This document shows, in pieces, positions 43,075 to 52,172 of a stretch of 64,000 nt of DNA. Within the stretch, counting starts at the first letter, position 1. Every line of letters starts with the position of its first letter. Under the pieces are notes generated by a model. The model did not search any database. It was not told the origin of the DNA and worked only from the letters and a program-made list of their open reading frames with translations. The stretch lies in the NCBI RefSeq assembly GCF_038002225.1, contig NZ_JBBOCA010000001.1, positions 2,852,001 to 2,916,000 of the forward strand, written 5' to 3'. A program made the translations under genes and the position numbers. The stretch is from Paenibacillus sp. FSL R7-0204 (lineage in GTDB: Bacteria > Bacillota > Bacilli > Paenibacillales > Paenibacillaceae).

Positions 43075-44037
43075 ATGAGTAATGTATCTGCTTCATCCCA
43101 AGGCTTGCGTACCGCACCGGTGCGCAGCGGATTCTGGCTGGTGGTTCTGGGGGCGGCCTTATGGGGAGTTGACCCGCTGTTCCGCATTATCCTGCTGAAA
43201 TCCCTGACTTCGTCCCAGATTGTACTGCTTGAGCATGTTGTGCTCTTCCTGGTTGCCGCTCCGGTAATGTGGCGTAACCGCGCAGAGCTGAAGGGTGTAC
43301 GTCTGCGTCAGGCTGCAGCGCTGCTAGTGGTATCGTGGGGCGGCTCAGCCGTAGCGACCATTCTGTTCACCAAAGCTCTATCCAGCGGAGACTTCAATGC
43401 CGTGCTGCTGCTCCAGAAGCTTCAGCCCTTGTTCGCCATTGGTCTTGCCGCTGTTATTCTAAAAGAACGCCTGCCGCGCAATTTCGCACCGCTGCTTATC
43501 GTTGCCCTGGCCGGGACGTACCTGCTGACCTTCGGCTGGACGATTCCCTTCGGCCATGTAAACAGCTTCATGGGTGTAGGAAGCCTGATGGCGCTGGGTG
43601 CTGCCGCTTTGTGGGGCGGCTCTACGGTCATGGGCCGTTATCTGCTCGGCTCAATGAAATATGAGACGGTAACCTCATTACGCTTCATTCTGGCGCTCCC
43701 GTTGCTGTTCGTCATTACAAGCATGGAAGGCGCTCCGTGGCAGATGAGCGGCGGAGTCAGCGGCTCGGCGGCAGTTGCCGTTAACCTGCTGCTGCAGGCG
43801 CTGCTGCCCGGACTGCTCAGCATGCTGCTCTACTACAAGGGACTGAATACGACCAAAGCTTCGGTAGCAACCCTGGCCGAACTAAGCTTCCCGATGACCG
43901 GTATTCTGATTAACTGGGTGGTCTATCAGCAGCTTGTAACCCTGCCGCAGATTGTCGGCTTCGCGCTGATCTGGACGGCACTGTTCTTCATCTCCAGTCA
44001 GCAGCGGGATCAGCTGCAGCCGGCCAAACAGAATTAA
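43075..44037 (+). CDS. EamA/DMT-family transporter under FMN riboswitch, putative flavin transporter
   Basis: The 320-residue protein has ten hydrophobic segments in two EamA repeats (LGAALWGVDPLFR and LGAAALWGGSTVMGR). ATG at 43075 follows AAGGAGAATGAAAG. The family alone does not give the substrate. The FMN riboswitch upstream strongly suggests a flavin or precursor, by analogy with riboswitch-linked riboflavin transporters such as RibU and the EamA-type RibN of other bacteria. Direction of transport is unknown. Confidence 0.85.
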   Translation: MSNVSASSQGLRTAPVRSGFWLVVLGAALWGVDPLFRIILLKSLTSSQIVLLEHVVLFLVAAPVMWRNRAELKGVRLRQAAALLVVSWGGSAVATILFTKALSSGDFNAVLLLQKLQPLFAIGLAAVILKERLPRNFAPLLIVALAGTYLLTFGWTIPFGHVNSFMGVGSLMALGAAALWGGSTVMGRYLLGSMKYETVTSLRFILALPLLFVITSMEGAPWQMSGGVSGSAAVAVNLLLQALLPGLLSMLLYYKGLNTTKASVATLAELSFPMTGILINWVVYQQLVTLPQIVGFALIWTALFFISSQQRDQLQPAKQN

Positions 44038-44091
44038 CTTCATAGCGCTACAGTCTGAGGGGACATACCCCAGGACCCAGCGCATCATAGT

Positions 44092-44140
44092 CAAAGAGGA
44101 TGTTCCTACACGGCCGCGCCGTCCGGGAACATCCTCTTTG
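44092..44140. terminator. Bidirectional terminator after the EamA gene
   Basis: A perfect long stem, CAAAGAGGATGTTCC / GGAACATCCTCTTTG, with an inner CGG/CCG stem lies between two convergent genes. Confidence 0.8.
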
Positions 44141-44184
44141 CCTTATAGCAGAAGCAGGGGAAGGCTGCCGCCGCTGGAGTGATT

Positions 44185-45342
44185 TTATTTCACATATGGA
44201 GTGACCTTGATGCTCTTGTACCCAAGCTCCTTAAGCTGCGCTGGTGCGATATACAGCCTGCTTGCCGAATTGAAGCTGTTCACAGGGGTGAGGACTGTGT
44301 GATTGCTGCCGTTTGTAATTTTGTAGATATAAGCAGCGGAAGGGTCGCCGGTTGCGCTAAGGTTCATGACTTCGATCTTCCAGCCGAGGGCCGCGGCAAG
44401 CGGCTTCACCGGTATCCACTCTTGTCCGCCCTTAGTGAACACGGTGGATACATCCACACTTTTTCCGTCCAGATTCAGGTTGTGTTCATAGGCTAAGGTG
44501 ATCGGCATCTCCGTGACAGGCAGGTCTTTCAGCAGCATACCCTTAGGGAATGTGACTTCCGGTCTTGAAGATGGAGAAGCAGGGAACAAGGCTTCAAGCT
44601 CGCGGGTGTCCTTGACCAGTCGTGACGATCCGTCCTTCAGATTATAGATCCAAGGGAGACGTTTGGGCTCGTTTTTGACATATTGCAGCAGTCCCTTCGT
44701 CAAGTTCCAGTTGTTCAAGGTCCCTTTCAGCAGCTCCTGCCGCTTCCCGGTGGACGGATCGTACGTACTGATCACATTCTGCCTGGCAGCCTCATTATAT
44801 CCGCTCTCAAGCAGCGTATGCTGGTTGATCCACCGGGCATTGTAATACTGCTGAGTAGAATAATAGACGGATACTTTGCCGGTTACGGTATTTCTCAGAT
44901 ACTGATCGTTGAATTTCGCGATATAGCCCTCTGGCTGACGTTCGTAACGGGAACGCTCCAGCACACCCCAGCGGCCGTCAGGGGATAGGGTGTATTCGCT
45001 TTTGCGCATAATGGACTGGCTCTGCTTATCGTAGACATAGGCTTGCTCCGGATCATCCATCCCCGTCAATTGCAGGTTCCCGCTGTCACTCTTCCGGAAA
45101 TGCTGAAAAGCCTCCGGCCATTTACTATAGGTCCCATCCGGCTGCCGGGCAATGACGGCATTGATGAACTGGTTCCCGTCCAATTGACTCACCGAATACA
45201 GCTGGACGTTACTGCTCTTGCTGGTATAGGAATCGTATACTTCGATTTTCTCGGCTGCATGTGCTGTGAGCGGCGCAGCGAGTGCCAGAAGCATTGATGC
45301 AGAGAGAACCAACCGTAAGGATTGATGTAATGCTTTTTTCAT
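44185..45342 (-). CDS. Secreted stalk-domain (copper amine oxidase N-like) protein
   Basis: The 385-residue protein has a signal peptide ending near AHAA (residue 30). A beta-propeller-like middle part follows, with repeated Y-D and W-turn segments. The C-terminal stalk domain contains GGQEWIPVKPLAAALGWKIE. The latter is common in Firmicute exported proteins. ATG at 45342 follows GGATGGAAG; ATG 45354 is an alternative lying within that site. Function is unknown. Confidence 0.75.
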   Translation of the reverse strand: MKKALHQSLRLVLSASMLLALAAPLTAHAAEKIEVYDSYTSKSSNVQLYSVSQLDGNQFINAVIARQPDGTYSKWPEAFQHFRKSDSGNLQLTGMDDPEQAYVYDKQSQSIMRKSEYTLSPDGRWGVLERSRYERQPEGYIAKFNDQYLRNTVTGKVSVYYSTQQYYNARWINQHTLLESGYNEAARQNVISTYDPSTGKRQELLKGTLNNWNLTKGLLQYVKNEPKRLPWIYNLKDGSSRLVKDTRELEALFPASPSSRPEVTFPKGMLLKDLPVTEMPITLAYEHNLNLDGKSVDVSTVFTKGGQEWIPVKPLAAALGWKIEVMNLSATGDPSAAYIYKITNGSNHTVLTPVNSFNSASRLYIAPAQLKELGYKSIKVTPYVK

Positions 45343-45448
45343 ATGAACTTCCATCCCTTCTGTGTAAATAACTGTAACTATAGACGGACCTGGGGCAGGA
45401 AAAGTTTCGGTGGTCCAACTTAATCCCGATGAATTGCAAAGGGGAAGA

Positions 45449-45476
45449 GTAAAAATAAGCCTTTTTTCCCATACTA
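45449..45476 (+). promoter_or_regulatory. Candidate sigma-G promoter of the spoVA operon
   Basis: CATACTA at 45470-45476 matches the sigma-G -10 element, and GTAAAA lies about 15-17 bp upstream. The B. subtilis spoVA operon is known to be sigma-G dependent. The -35 match is weak. Confidence 0.45.
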
Positions 45477-45530
45477 CCCTTATTCTTGCCGTAGGACAGC
45501 TTCACACCTGAGCTTAAGGAGGCCCCGCAG

Positions 45531-46196
45531 ATGAACACTGATTCCCCGGCTCCAGCCGTATATATCCAGCTTAAGAACCGGGTGACGGTGCCCAAGGGCA
45601 AGGGGGTGCTGCTGCGCGATGTCGCTTATCTGATCACTGATCCGCAATGGCGGGAGCCGCTGTATACACTGCTTGTGCTTCAGCCGAAGGAGAGTGACGG
45701 CAATCTGATTCTGATTGATCTGCTGACCGTCATTCCCCGAATTCAGGATATGTACCCCGATGCGGAGATTCAGCCGATTGGCGAAGGCCGCACCATTGTA
45801 CAGATTGAAGGCCCGGCTACGGCAACCAAGCCTTCCATGGCTCTTTTCGTGCTGGTATGGCTGCTGCTGTTCTTCGGCTCTGCGCTGACCATTATGAATT
45901 TCCATGCCGATGTCAGCATGCTGGAGGTACAGATCCGGATTGTGGAGATGCTGACCGGCCGCAGGGACGAGCATCCTTATCTTTTTCAGATTGCCTATTC
46001 GCTGGGCATCGGAATTGGGATGGTGATTTTTTTCAATCATTTATTCAAAAAGAAATGGAACGAGGAGCCGACTCCCCTTGAGGTGGAAATGTTCCTGTAT
46101 CAGAAGAATATCGATCAATATGTAATCAACGAGGAGTACCGCAAAATGAAACGCCGAAGTGACGAAGCACCCGGCAGACGGGAGGGGGGCGCATGA
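45531..46196 (+). CDS. spoVAA: Stage V sporulation protein AA
   Basis: The 221-residue protein has an N-terminal soluble domain (VYIQLKNRVTVPKGKGVLLRD) and two membrane segments (about 104-120 and 145-165), as in SpoVAA. SpoVA proteins act in movement of calcium dipicolinate across the spore inner membrane. ATG at 45531 follows TTAAGGAGGCC. It overlaps spoVAB by four bases. Confidence 0.92.
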   Translation: MNTDSPAPAVYIQLKNRVTVPKGKGVLLRDVAYLITDPQWREPLYTLLVLQPKESDGNLILIDLLTVIPRIQDMYPDAEIQPIGEGRTIVQIEGPATATKPSMALFVLVWLLLFFGSALTIMNFHADVSMLEVQIRIVEMLTGRRDEHPYLFQIAYSLGIGIGMVIFFNHLFKKKWNEEPTPLEVEMFLYQKNIDQYVINEEYRKMKRRSDEAPGRREGGA

Positions 46197-46618
46197 CGGC
46201 TCCGCTATCGCTCGGACTTCATCTGCTGCTCGGGATTGCCGGGGGAATCGCGGTGGGCGGCGGAGTGATTGCATTATTCGTAGTGCTGGACATCATCCCC
46301 CGGCTGGCGCAGCTTACCTCCTCCTATGACAAGGTTCACTGGTATGAGGGAGCGATGGTCGGCGGTTCCCTATTGGGAACGGTAAGCGACTTCTGGAACT
46401 GGAAAATGGCGGCCGGCCCGCTGATCGAGCTGGGGGTCGGCCTGTTCAACGGCGTATTTATCGGCATGCTGGCGGCGGCTCTGACCGAGGTGCTGAATGT
46501 CCTGCCGATCCTGGCCAAACGTCTGCATATGACCCACCTGCTGCTTGGTCTCTTAATGGCGATGGTATGCGGCAAGGTGGCGGGGGCGTTGTTCGACTTT
46601 TTTGTATATCAACAGTAA
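46193..46618 (+). CDS. spoVAB: Stage V sporulation protein AB
   Basis: The 141-residue protein has four to five membrane segments and the SpoVAB stretch GVIALFVVLDIIPRLAQLT. ATG at 46193 overlaps the spoVAA stop and follows GGGAGGGGGGC. In B. subtilis spoVAC, spoVAD and spoVAE come next; here the spoVAF-type gene follows directly. Confidence 0.92.
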   Translation: MTAPLSLGLHLLLGIAGGIAVGGGVIALFVVLDIIPRLAQLTSSYDKVHWYEGAMVGGSLLGTVSDFWNWKMAAGPLIELGVGLFNGVFIGMLAAALTEVLNVLPILAKRLHMTHLLLGLLMAMVCGKVAGALFDFFVYQQ

Positions 46619-46631
46619 AGGGGGCTATGGA

Positions 46632-49073
46632 GTGAGGTATATTCACAGCGGTGATCAGGTAGAGACGGATAACAAGCAAGACCAGTCTGCGCAGCAGAAG
46701 TCGCCGGAGAAAAAGGAGCCGGAGGAAGAGCAACCGGCTGCGTCCCAGAATGGCCGGGGGCAGGAGCTGGAGGCGTCAGCGGAGCTGGGCGCGGTGACGC
46801 GCCCGATTGAGGGCGGGCAGGAGAGCCCCTCTGGCCTGGATGCTCCGTCAGAAATTGCCGGGGAGGATAGCGGCGGTAAGAACGCAGCAGTTGGAGAAGG
46901 TGAGGATGACGGCAGTCAGAGTGCTGTGTCTGGGGATGATGAGGCTAGCGGCGGGAAGAACGCTGCACCTGGAGACACTGGGGCTGTTAGCGGGAAAGAT
47001 GCTGTGGCTACAGATGATGAGACCAGCACCGAAGACGATCCCGCATCCGAGAACGGAGACGATCAGGAATCGTCCGGGGGAGGGATCAAAGGGTTTTTCA
47101 GCAGTCTGTTCGGCGACGATGCCGGGCCGGAGGAAGCTTCTGCGGAATCCGGGAACGGAGACCAGACAAAAGACCATTCGCAGCAGGACACGCATTTTGC
47201 CGGAGATTCTGCTTCCGCCGGTTTTGCAGGACAAGAATCAGCAGATTCCGAAGGTGCGGGTATACCCGAGCAGACCGGAGCAGCACAGGCAGGAGACAAG
47301 TCACAGGATATGGAAACCTCGGACGAGCTGGGGGAGCAGACGCAGGATAAGAGCCATAAAGGCTTTTTTGCCAGATTATTTGGAGATGATGAAGAGTCTG
47401 AGGATCAGGAGGAAGGTCAGGAAGCGGGTCAGCCACAGCAGCCGAAGCAGTCCGCACCTAAGCAGTCCGCCCCCAAGAAGGCCAAAGCCGGTCAGGGAGC
47501 GGATTCTGCAAGCAAGCCTAAGGACCCTCTGCAGCAAAAAAGGGACAATGAACGCTCCGACTCCCTGGAGCAGTCGATTACCTATTGGCAAGGCAACGAT
47601 AAGATCCCGCAATCATTGGCGGATGCTAAGAATACACTGACCGAGGTAGTCGGGCTGGGCTCCTCCTTTGATATTGTGTTCAGGGAAATGTCCTTCGGCG
47701 GGAAAAGTGCGGCTCTGCTCTGCATCAGCGGCTTCGCCAAGGATACGATTATCGATGAAATTCTGAAGCGCCTGACGTATCTGACCCCTGATCATGTATC
47801 GACCGATGTGGTTGCCAGCTTCATGAGTGAATATATTCCCCATGTTCAGGTAGAGAAAGGCGAGCTGTTCAGCGAGAGCATCAACAAAGTGCTAGCCGGC
47901 ATGAGCGCGTTCTTCATTGAAGGAGAATCGCAGGTTATTATTATGGATACCCGTTCGTATCCTTCCCGCAGCCCGGATGAGCCCTCGATTGAGCGGGTGG
48001 TCCGCGGATCGCGGGACGGCTTCACAGAGACGCTGCTAAGCAACGTGGCTCTGGTTAGAAGACGTATCCGCGACCCTGGGCTGAAGCTGGAGATGCATCA
48101 GATTGGACGGAGAACCCGGACAGATGTCTGCTTAGCTTACATCGATGATATCGTGGATAAGACCCAGGTGCAGGCCGTTACCGATAAGCTGAAAAGCGTC
48201 AATCTAGACGGCATTCCCCTGGCGGACAAGCAACTGGAGGAAGCGATTGTCGGCGGCGGCTGGAACCCCTATCCGCTGGTCCGTTATTCGGAACGGCCGG
48301 ATATTGTCGCTTCCCATCTGCTGGAGGGCCGGGTGGTTGTTTTTGTCGATACTTCCCCGAGTGTCATGGTGCTGCCGACGACGTTTTTTGATCTTTGCCA
48401 GCATGCGGAAGAGAACCGCCAGACGCCTTTTATGGGGACCTATCTCCGCTGGGTCCGCTTCATCGGGATCTTTGCATCGATGTTCCTGCTTCCGCTGTGG
48501 ATGCTGATGGTTCTCCATCCGGAGCTGAAGCCAGGCATGCTTGATTTCATCGGTCCGCAAAAATCAGCCAATCTCCCGCTCATTGCCCAGTTCCTGATCG
48601 TTGAGCTGGGGGTGGACCTGCTGCGGATGGCTGCAGTGCATACACCGACGCCGCTCGGCTCCGCGATGGGGCTGATCGCTGCCATTTTGGTCGGTGATAT
48701 TGCTGTACAGACCGGGCTTTTTGTCAATGAAGTGGTGCTCTATATGGCGGTAGCCTCTATCGGGATGTTTGCAACGCCGAGCTACGAGCTGGGGCTGGCC
48801 AACCGGATTGTCCGGCTTGCGCTGCTGCTGGCGGTGGCTGCTTATGGCATTCCCGGCTTCATGATCGGCACGACGCTGCTGGTGGTGCTGCTGACCACAC
48901 ACCGTTCGTATAACTCTCCATACATGTGGCCGTTTATACCATTTAATGCAAAAGCTATGGCGGAGATCCTCCTGCGTCAGCCGGTGCTCAGCTCCAAAAC
49001 AAGGCCATCCTTCAACAAAACAAGAGATAACACCCGGATGCCTGAGAATAAGGACGCCCCGCGCAAGTCGTAG
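46632..49073 (+). CDS. spoVAF: SpoVAF/GerA-family protein with a long acidic N-terminal extension
   Basis: The 813-residue protein is far longer than usual SpoVAF (about 490). Residues 1 to about 310 are a low-complexity, Glu/Asp/Gly/Ser-rich, probably disordered region. Two short hydrophobic motifs stand out in it: GFFSSLFGDD (near 154) and GFFARLFGDD (near 244). A Lys/Pro-rich stretch (KQSAPKQSAPKKAK) follows. The GerA-type core then begins (SITYWQGNDKIPQSLADAK), with RGSRDGFTETLLSNVALVRRR and five or six membrane helices. GTG at 46632 follows AAAGGGGG. The position before lysA supports the SpoVAF assignment. Confidence 0.88.
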   Translation: MRYIHSGDQVETDNKQDQSAQQKSPEKKEPEEEQPAASQNGRGQELEASAELGAVTRPIEGGQESPSGLDAPSEIAGEDSGGKNAAVGEGEDDGSQSAVSGDDEASGGKNAAPGDTGAVSGKDAVATDDETSTEDDPASENGDDQESSGGGIKGFFSSLFGDDAGPEEASAESGNGDQTKDHSQQDTHFAGDSASAGFAGQESADSEGAGIPEQTGAAQAGDKSQDMETSDELGEQTQDKSHKGFFARLFGDDEESEDQEEGQEAGQPQQPKQSAPKQSAPKKAKAGQGADSASKPKDPLQQKRDNERSDSLEQSITYWQGNDKIPQSLADAKNTLTEVVGLGSSFDIVFREMSFGGKSAALLCISGFAKDTIIDEILKRLTYLTPDHVSTDVVASFMSEYIPHVQVEKGELFSESINKVLAGMSAFFIEGESQVIIMDTRSYPSRSPDEPSIERVVRGSRDGFTETLLSNVALVRRRIRDPGLKLEMHQIGRRTRTDVCLAYIDDIVDKTQVQAVTDKLKSVNLDGIPLADKQLEEAIVGGGWNPYPLVRYSERPDIVASHLLEGRVVVFVDTSPSVMVLPTTFFDLCQHAEENRQTPFMGTYLRWVRFIGIFASMFLLPLWMLMVLHPELKPGMLDFIGPQKSANLPLIAQFLIVELGVDLLRMAAVHTPTPLGSAMGLIAAILVGDIAVQTGLFVNEVVLYMAVASIGMFATPSYELGLANRIVRLALLLAVAAYGIPGFMIGTTLLVVLLTTHRSYNSPYMWPFIPFNAKAMAEILLRQPVLSSKTRPSFNKTRDNTRMPENKDAPRKS

Positions 49074-49265
49074 GAAAATACAAATCAACTGCAAAAAAGT
49101 CCATTCAATGGTGTTCCCTCTGTCTGTTATACTGAATATACTGAACAGCCCCGCAATAAGCCGGATTTGTATTCTGAGCATCTTTTTCAGGAACGCATCG
49201 GGGCCCCAAATCATATACTAGACAGGGTGGATCGGATGATTCCACAGAAATTGGAGGACTGCGCA

Positions 49266-50600
49266 ATGTTTTTACACGGGACGAGCCGAATCAATGATGC
49301 AGGGCATTTGGAGATCGGCGGATGTGATGTAACCGAATTGAAGGCGGAGTATGGAACACCGCTATATATAGTGGACGAGCAATTGGTCCGCCGCCGCTGC
49401 CGCGAGTATATGGAGGCATTCACAGCTTCCGGTCTCGGGTTCCAGGTGGCTTATGCCAGCAAGGCGTTCTCGACGATGGCGATGTGCCGGCTTGCGGATG
49501 AGGAAGGGCTGTCGCTGGATGTGGTCTCCGATGGAGAGCTGTATACTGCGCTGCAAGCCGGTTTCCCGGCGGAACGCATTCATTTCCACGGCAATAATAA
49601 GACACCGGATGAGATTGAGATGGCGATTGATGCAGGGATTGGCTGCTTTGTCGCCGATAATCTGGTGGAGCTCCGCCTGCTTCAGTCCATTGCCGCCCGC
49701 AGAGAAGTGACGGTTAATATTTTGCTGCGTGTTACGCCTGGGGTGGAAGCCCATGCCCATCATGCCTACGCTTCCACAGGACAGACCGACTCCAAATTCG
49801 GCTTCGATATCGGCAACGGCTCAGCCCGTGAAGCGGTTAGCCTGGCTGACAGCCTATCTAATCTGAATCTGCTCGGCGTGCATTCGCATATCGGGTCGCA
49901 GATTTTTGAGACCGAAGGCTTCCAGCTTGCCGTTGAACGTATCGCTGAGTTCACCCGTACCGTCAAGGAAGAGCTGGGAATCAGCTTCCCTGTAGTCAAC
50001 CTGGGCGGAGGCTTCGGAATCCGTTATGTGGACGGCGATACGCCGCTGCAGGTATCCGAATATGTCGCAGCCATCACAGATGCAGTGAAGACCCACTTCG
50101 CCGGCATTAACGATTCGCTGCCGCAGATCTGGGTGGAGCCGGGCCGCAGTATTGTAGGGGATGCCGGAACGACCCTGTACACAGTTGGAACCAGCAAGGA
50201 AATTCCGGGTGTGCGCAAATACGTAGCCGTTGACGGCGGCATGACAGATAATCCGCGTCCGGCCCTGTATGAATCCAAGTACGAAGCGCTGCTGGCAAGC
50301 CGTGCGACTGAGCCTAACGTGGAGAAGGTATCCATCGCCGGCAAATGCTGCGAGAGCGGCGATATGCTGATCTGGGACGTTGAGCTGCCTAAGGTGGAGA
50401 GCGGCGATCTGCTGGCTGTGGCCTGCACAGGTGCCTACAATTACTCCATGGCCAGCAACTACAACCGTATCCGCCGTCCGGCGGTGGTATTCGTGCAGAA
50501 CGGGCAGAGCGATCTGGTCGTACGCCGTGAGTCCCATCAGGACATTGTGGCCAATGATATCGTGCCTGCACGGATTGCTAAAGAGGCCGTTACGAAATAA
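49266..50600 (+). CDS. lysA: Diaminopimelate decarboxylase
   Basis: The 444-residue PLP enzyme has the cofactor lysine in YASKAF (Lys66), HGNNKT, GVHSHIGSQI, the glycine loop LGGGFGIRY and CCESGD. It converts meso-diaminopimelate to lysine. ATG at 49266 follows TTGGAGGA; the frame is open upstream to 49167. In B. subtilis lysA also follows spoVAF. The upstream gap contains a TATACT element near 49128, so the gene may have its own promoter. Confidence 0.95.
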   Translation: MFLHGTSRINDAGHLEIGGCDVTELKAEYGTPLYIVDEQLVRRRCREYMEAFTASGLGFQVAYASKAFSTMAMCRLADEEGLSLDVVSDGELYTALQAGFPAERIHFHGNNKTPDEIEMAIDAGIGCFVADNLVELRLLQSIAARREVTVNILLRVTPGVEAHAHHAYASTGQTDSKFGFDIGNGSAREAVSLADSLSNLNLLGVHSHIGSQIFETEGFQLAVERIAEFTRTVKEELGISFPVVNLGGGFGIRYVDGDTPLQVSEYVAAITDAVKTHFAGINDSLPQIWVEPGRSIVGDAGTTLYTVGTSKEIPGVRKYVAVDGGMTDNPRPALYESKYEALLASRATEPNVEKVSIAGKCCESGDMLIWDVELPKVESGDLLAVACTGAYNYSMASNYNRIRRPAVVFVQNGQSDLVVRRESHQDIVANDIVPARIAKEAVTK

Positions 50601-50622
50601 GACTATAAGGGTTGTGCTATAA

Positions 50623-50650
50623 CGGCAGGCGGGAAGACTTCCCGCTTGCT
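50623..50650 (+). terminator. Probable terminator after lysA
   Basis: GCAGGCGGGAAG pairs with CTTCCCGCTTGC around a minimal loop and is followed by TTTGCTTT. Confidence 0.6.
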
Positions 50651-50725
50651 TTGCTTTGTGCCCCGTTTCATAGTAAACTAATAAACGTGTTCTACATTTG
50701 TCATTTCGAAAGGGGTCATTTACAT

Positions 50726-51157
50726 ATGGCTAAGCAAGCGAAAATTACACTCGAAAACGGCGGTGTCGTGCTGATCGACTTGTTCGATCAGGATGCGCCT
50801 AATACAGTAGCAAACTTTGAGAAGCTGGCAAAAGACGGCTTCTACAACGGATTGTTGTTCCACCGCGTGATTCCAGGCTTCGTAGCACAAGGCGGCTGCC
50901 CTAACGGAACAGGCACCGGCGGTCCTGGATACACCATCAACTGCGAGATCAACCCGAACAAGCACGAGCGCGGCTCCCTGGCTATGGCCCATGCCGGCAA
51001 GAACACAGGCGGAAGCCAGTTCTATATCGCTTATGCTCCACAGCCGCACCTTGACGGAGTACACACAGTATTCGGTAAAGTGGTTGAAGGCATGGATCTG
51101 GTTGACGCTTTCAAAGGCCGCGACAAGATGACGACCGTTGAAATTGTAGAAGCTTAA
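50726..51157 (+). CDS. ppiB: Peptidyl-prolyl cis-trans isomerase, cyclophilin type
   Basis: The 143-residue protein is a compact cyclophilin with [54 protein letters not shown] and HTVFGKV. It speeds proline isomerisation in the cytoplasm. ATG at 50726 follows AAAGGGG. It is monocistronic, with a strong terminator downstream. Confidence 0.95.
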   Translation: MAKQAKITLENGGVVLIDLFDQDAPNTVANFEKLAKDGFYNGLLFHRVIPGFVAQGGCPNGTGTGGPGYTINCEINPNKHERGSLAMAHAGKNTGGSQFYIAYAPQPHLDGVHTVFGKVVEGMDLVDAFKGRDKMTTVEIVEA

Positions 51158-51215
51158 TACAAGCACTCCTTAGACGTTATAGGGGGAGGTTCTCCTCTTT
51201 CTATGGCATCGCCGA

Positions 51216-51250
51216 AGCACCCGGCTGGGTTATCCAGCCGGGTGCTTTTT
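51216..51250 (+). terminator. Terminator after ppiB
   Basis: A perfect 13-bp stem, AGCACCCGGCTGG / CCAGCCGGGTGCT, with loop GTTAT is followed by TTTT. Confidence 0.9.
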
Positions 51251-51295
51251 GCCGTGCGGGGAATTGAACATAGCAGTTGGATTTCCTCCATCTGT

Positions 51296-52057
51296 TTACC
51301 TGCCAAGTTTCCGGCTGGCTGTGGCGCGGCGGGCCATGTACAGCTCCGGTAGCTTGAAGAAAATCAGGAACATCAGGAGGAAGATGACGAAGGCGAAGCC
51401 TTCTTCAACCAGCAGATAGTAGGGATAAGGACCGAAATAGTCCAGAACCGAGAACGTGCTGGGTTTGCGCATCAGGAACATATAGTTGGAGTCCAGCAGG
51501 ACATTGGCGGAATAGACGCACGCGGCGACAAGGTTCAGGCAGAGCATGGTGAAGAATAGCGAGCGCCAGGCGGGCTTATATCCTTCGACCCAGGTCATGT
51601 ACAGGGATGCGAGTATGATCGACCCGTGGGCGATGAAGAAGAGCAGGAAGCGGAAATGCGGAAACGGATAGACCAGATTAGGGGTAAGCAGGGCGATGAA
51701 TGCACCGCCGATCCCGGCAAAATAAAGAAAGCTGTACAGCAGTCTGCTGCGCGTGAGCAGCATTACGACCGACAGAAGCAGGGTGATTCCGCATAGTTCC
51801 AGCGGCAGGGAGGAGCTGCGGCTCCAGCTGTCATGGGACAGATACCAGACATGCAGGCCCCCCTCAGAAGCAGCCAGCAACACGATCAGCAGCAGGCGTA
51901 TGCCTAACCGCAGGCCGGACCTGTTGCGCAGGGCGAAGCGGGCCCAAAAGAGCGCCAGGCAGCATAGGGCAATAACGGACAGCGCAACGAGATGGGAGGC
52001 GGAGAGCATGACGAAATCGCTATCACGTGCACGGTCCCAGAATATAGTTCGGTTCAC
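51296..52057 (-). CDS. TIGR02206-family membrane protein (YwaF-like)
   Basis: The 253-residue protein has about seven membrane segments and the family motif SSSLPLELCGITLLLS. The C-terminal part reads YYLLVEEGFAFVIFLLM. Function is unknown. GTG at 52057 follows AAGGAGAG. It is a single gene on the minus strand, convergent with ppiB. Confidence 0.82.
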   Translation of the reverse strand: MNRTIFWDRARDSDFVMLSASHLVALSVIALCCLALFWARFALRNRSGLRLGIRLLLIVLLAASEGGLHVWYLSHDSWSRSSSLPLELCGITLLLSVVMLLTRSRLLYSFLYFAGIGGAFIALLTPNLVYPFPHFRFLLFFIAHGSIILASLYMTWVEGYKPAWRSLFFTMLCLNLVAACVYSANVLLDSNYMFLMRKPSTFSVLDYFGPYPYYLLVEEGFAFVIFLLMFLIFFKLPELYMARRATASRKLGR

Positions 52058-52072
52058 TTGGAATCTCTCCTT

Positions 52073-52172
52073 GAAATATAAAAATTTATAGGTTACACAT
52101 GATAAATTATCCTTCTATTTCTCGCTGAAACGGCACCGTCCTTTAAAAGGACGGCAAAGTCGTTTCCGCTTG
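52073..52172. repeat. Interspersed ~100-bp repeat with perfect central palindrome
   Basis: This copy shares nearly its whole length with 62315-62414. Common parts are the AT-rich left end (ATATAA-ATTT), ATCCTTCTATTTCTCGCTGAA, the palindrome CCGTCCTTTAAAAGGACGG (52136-52154) and CGTTTCC at the end. It lies between divergent genes. The rest of the gap to 52437 shows nothing further that I can name. Confidence 0.85.

Noticed and set aside
46807..47640. Alternative plus-strand frame inside the acidic spoVAF extension, suggesting a frameshift
   Set aside because: The main frame is continuous from GTG 46632 to the stop and has the ordered motifs. The alternative frame is Arg/Pro-rich without a ribosome binding site.
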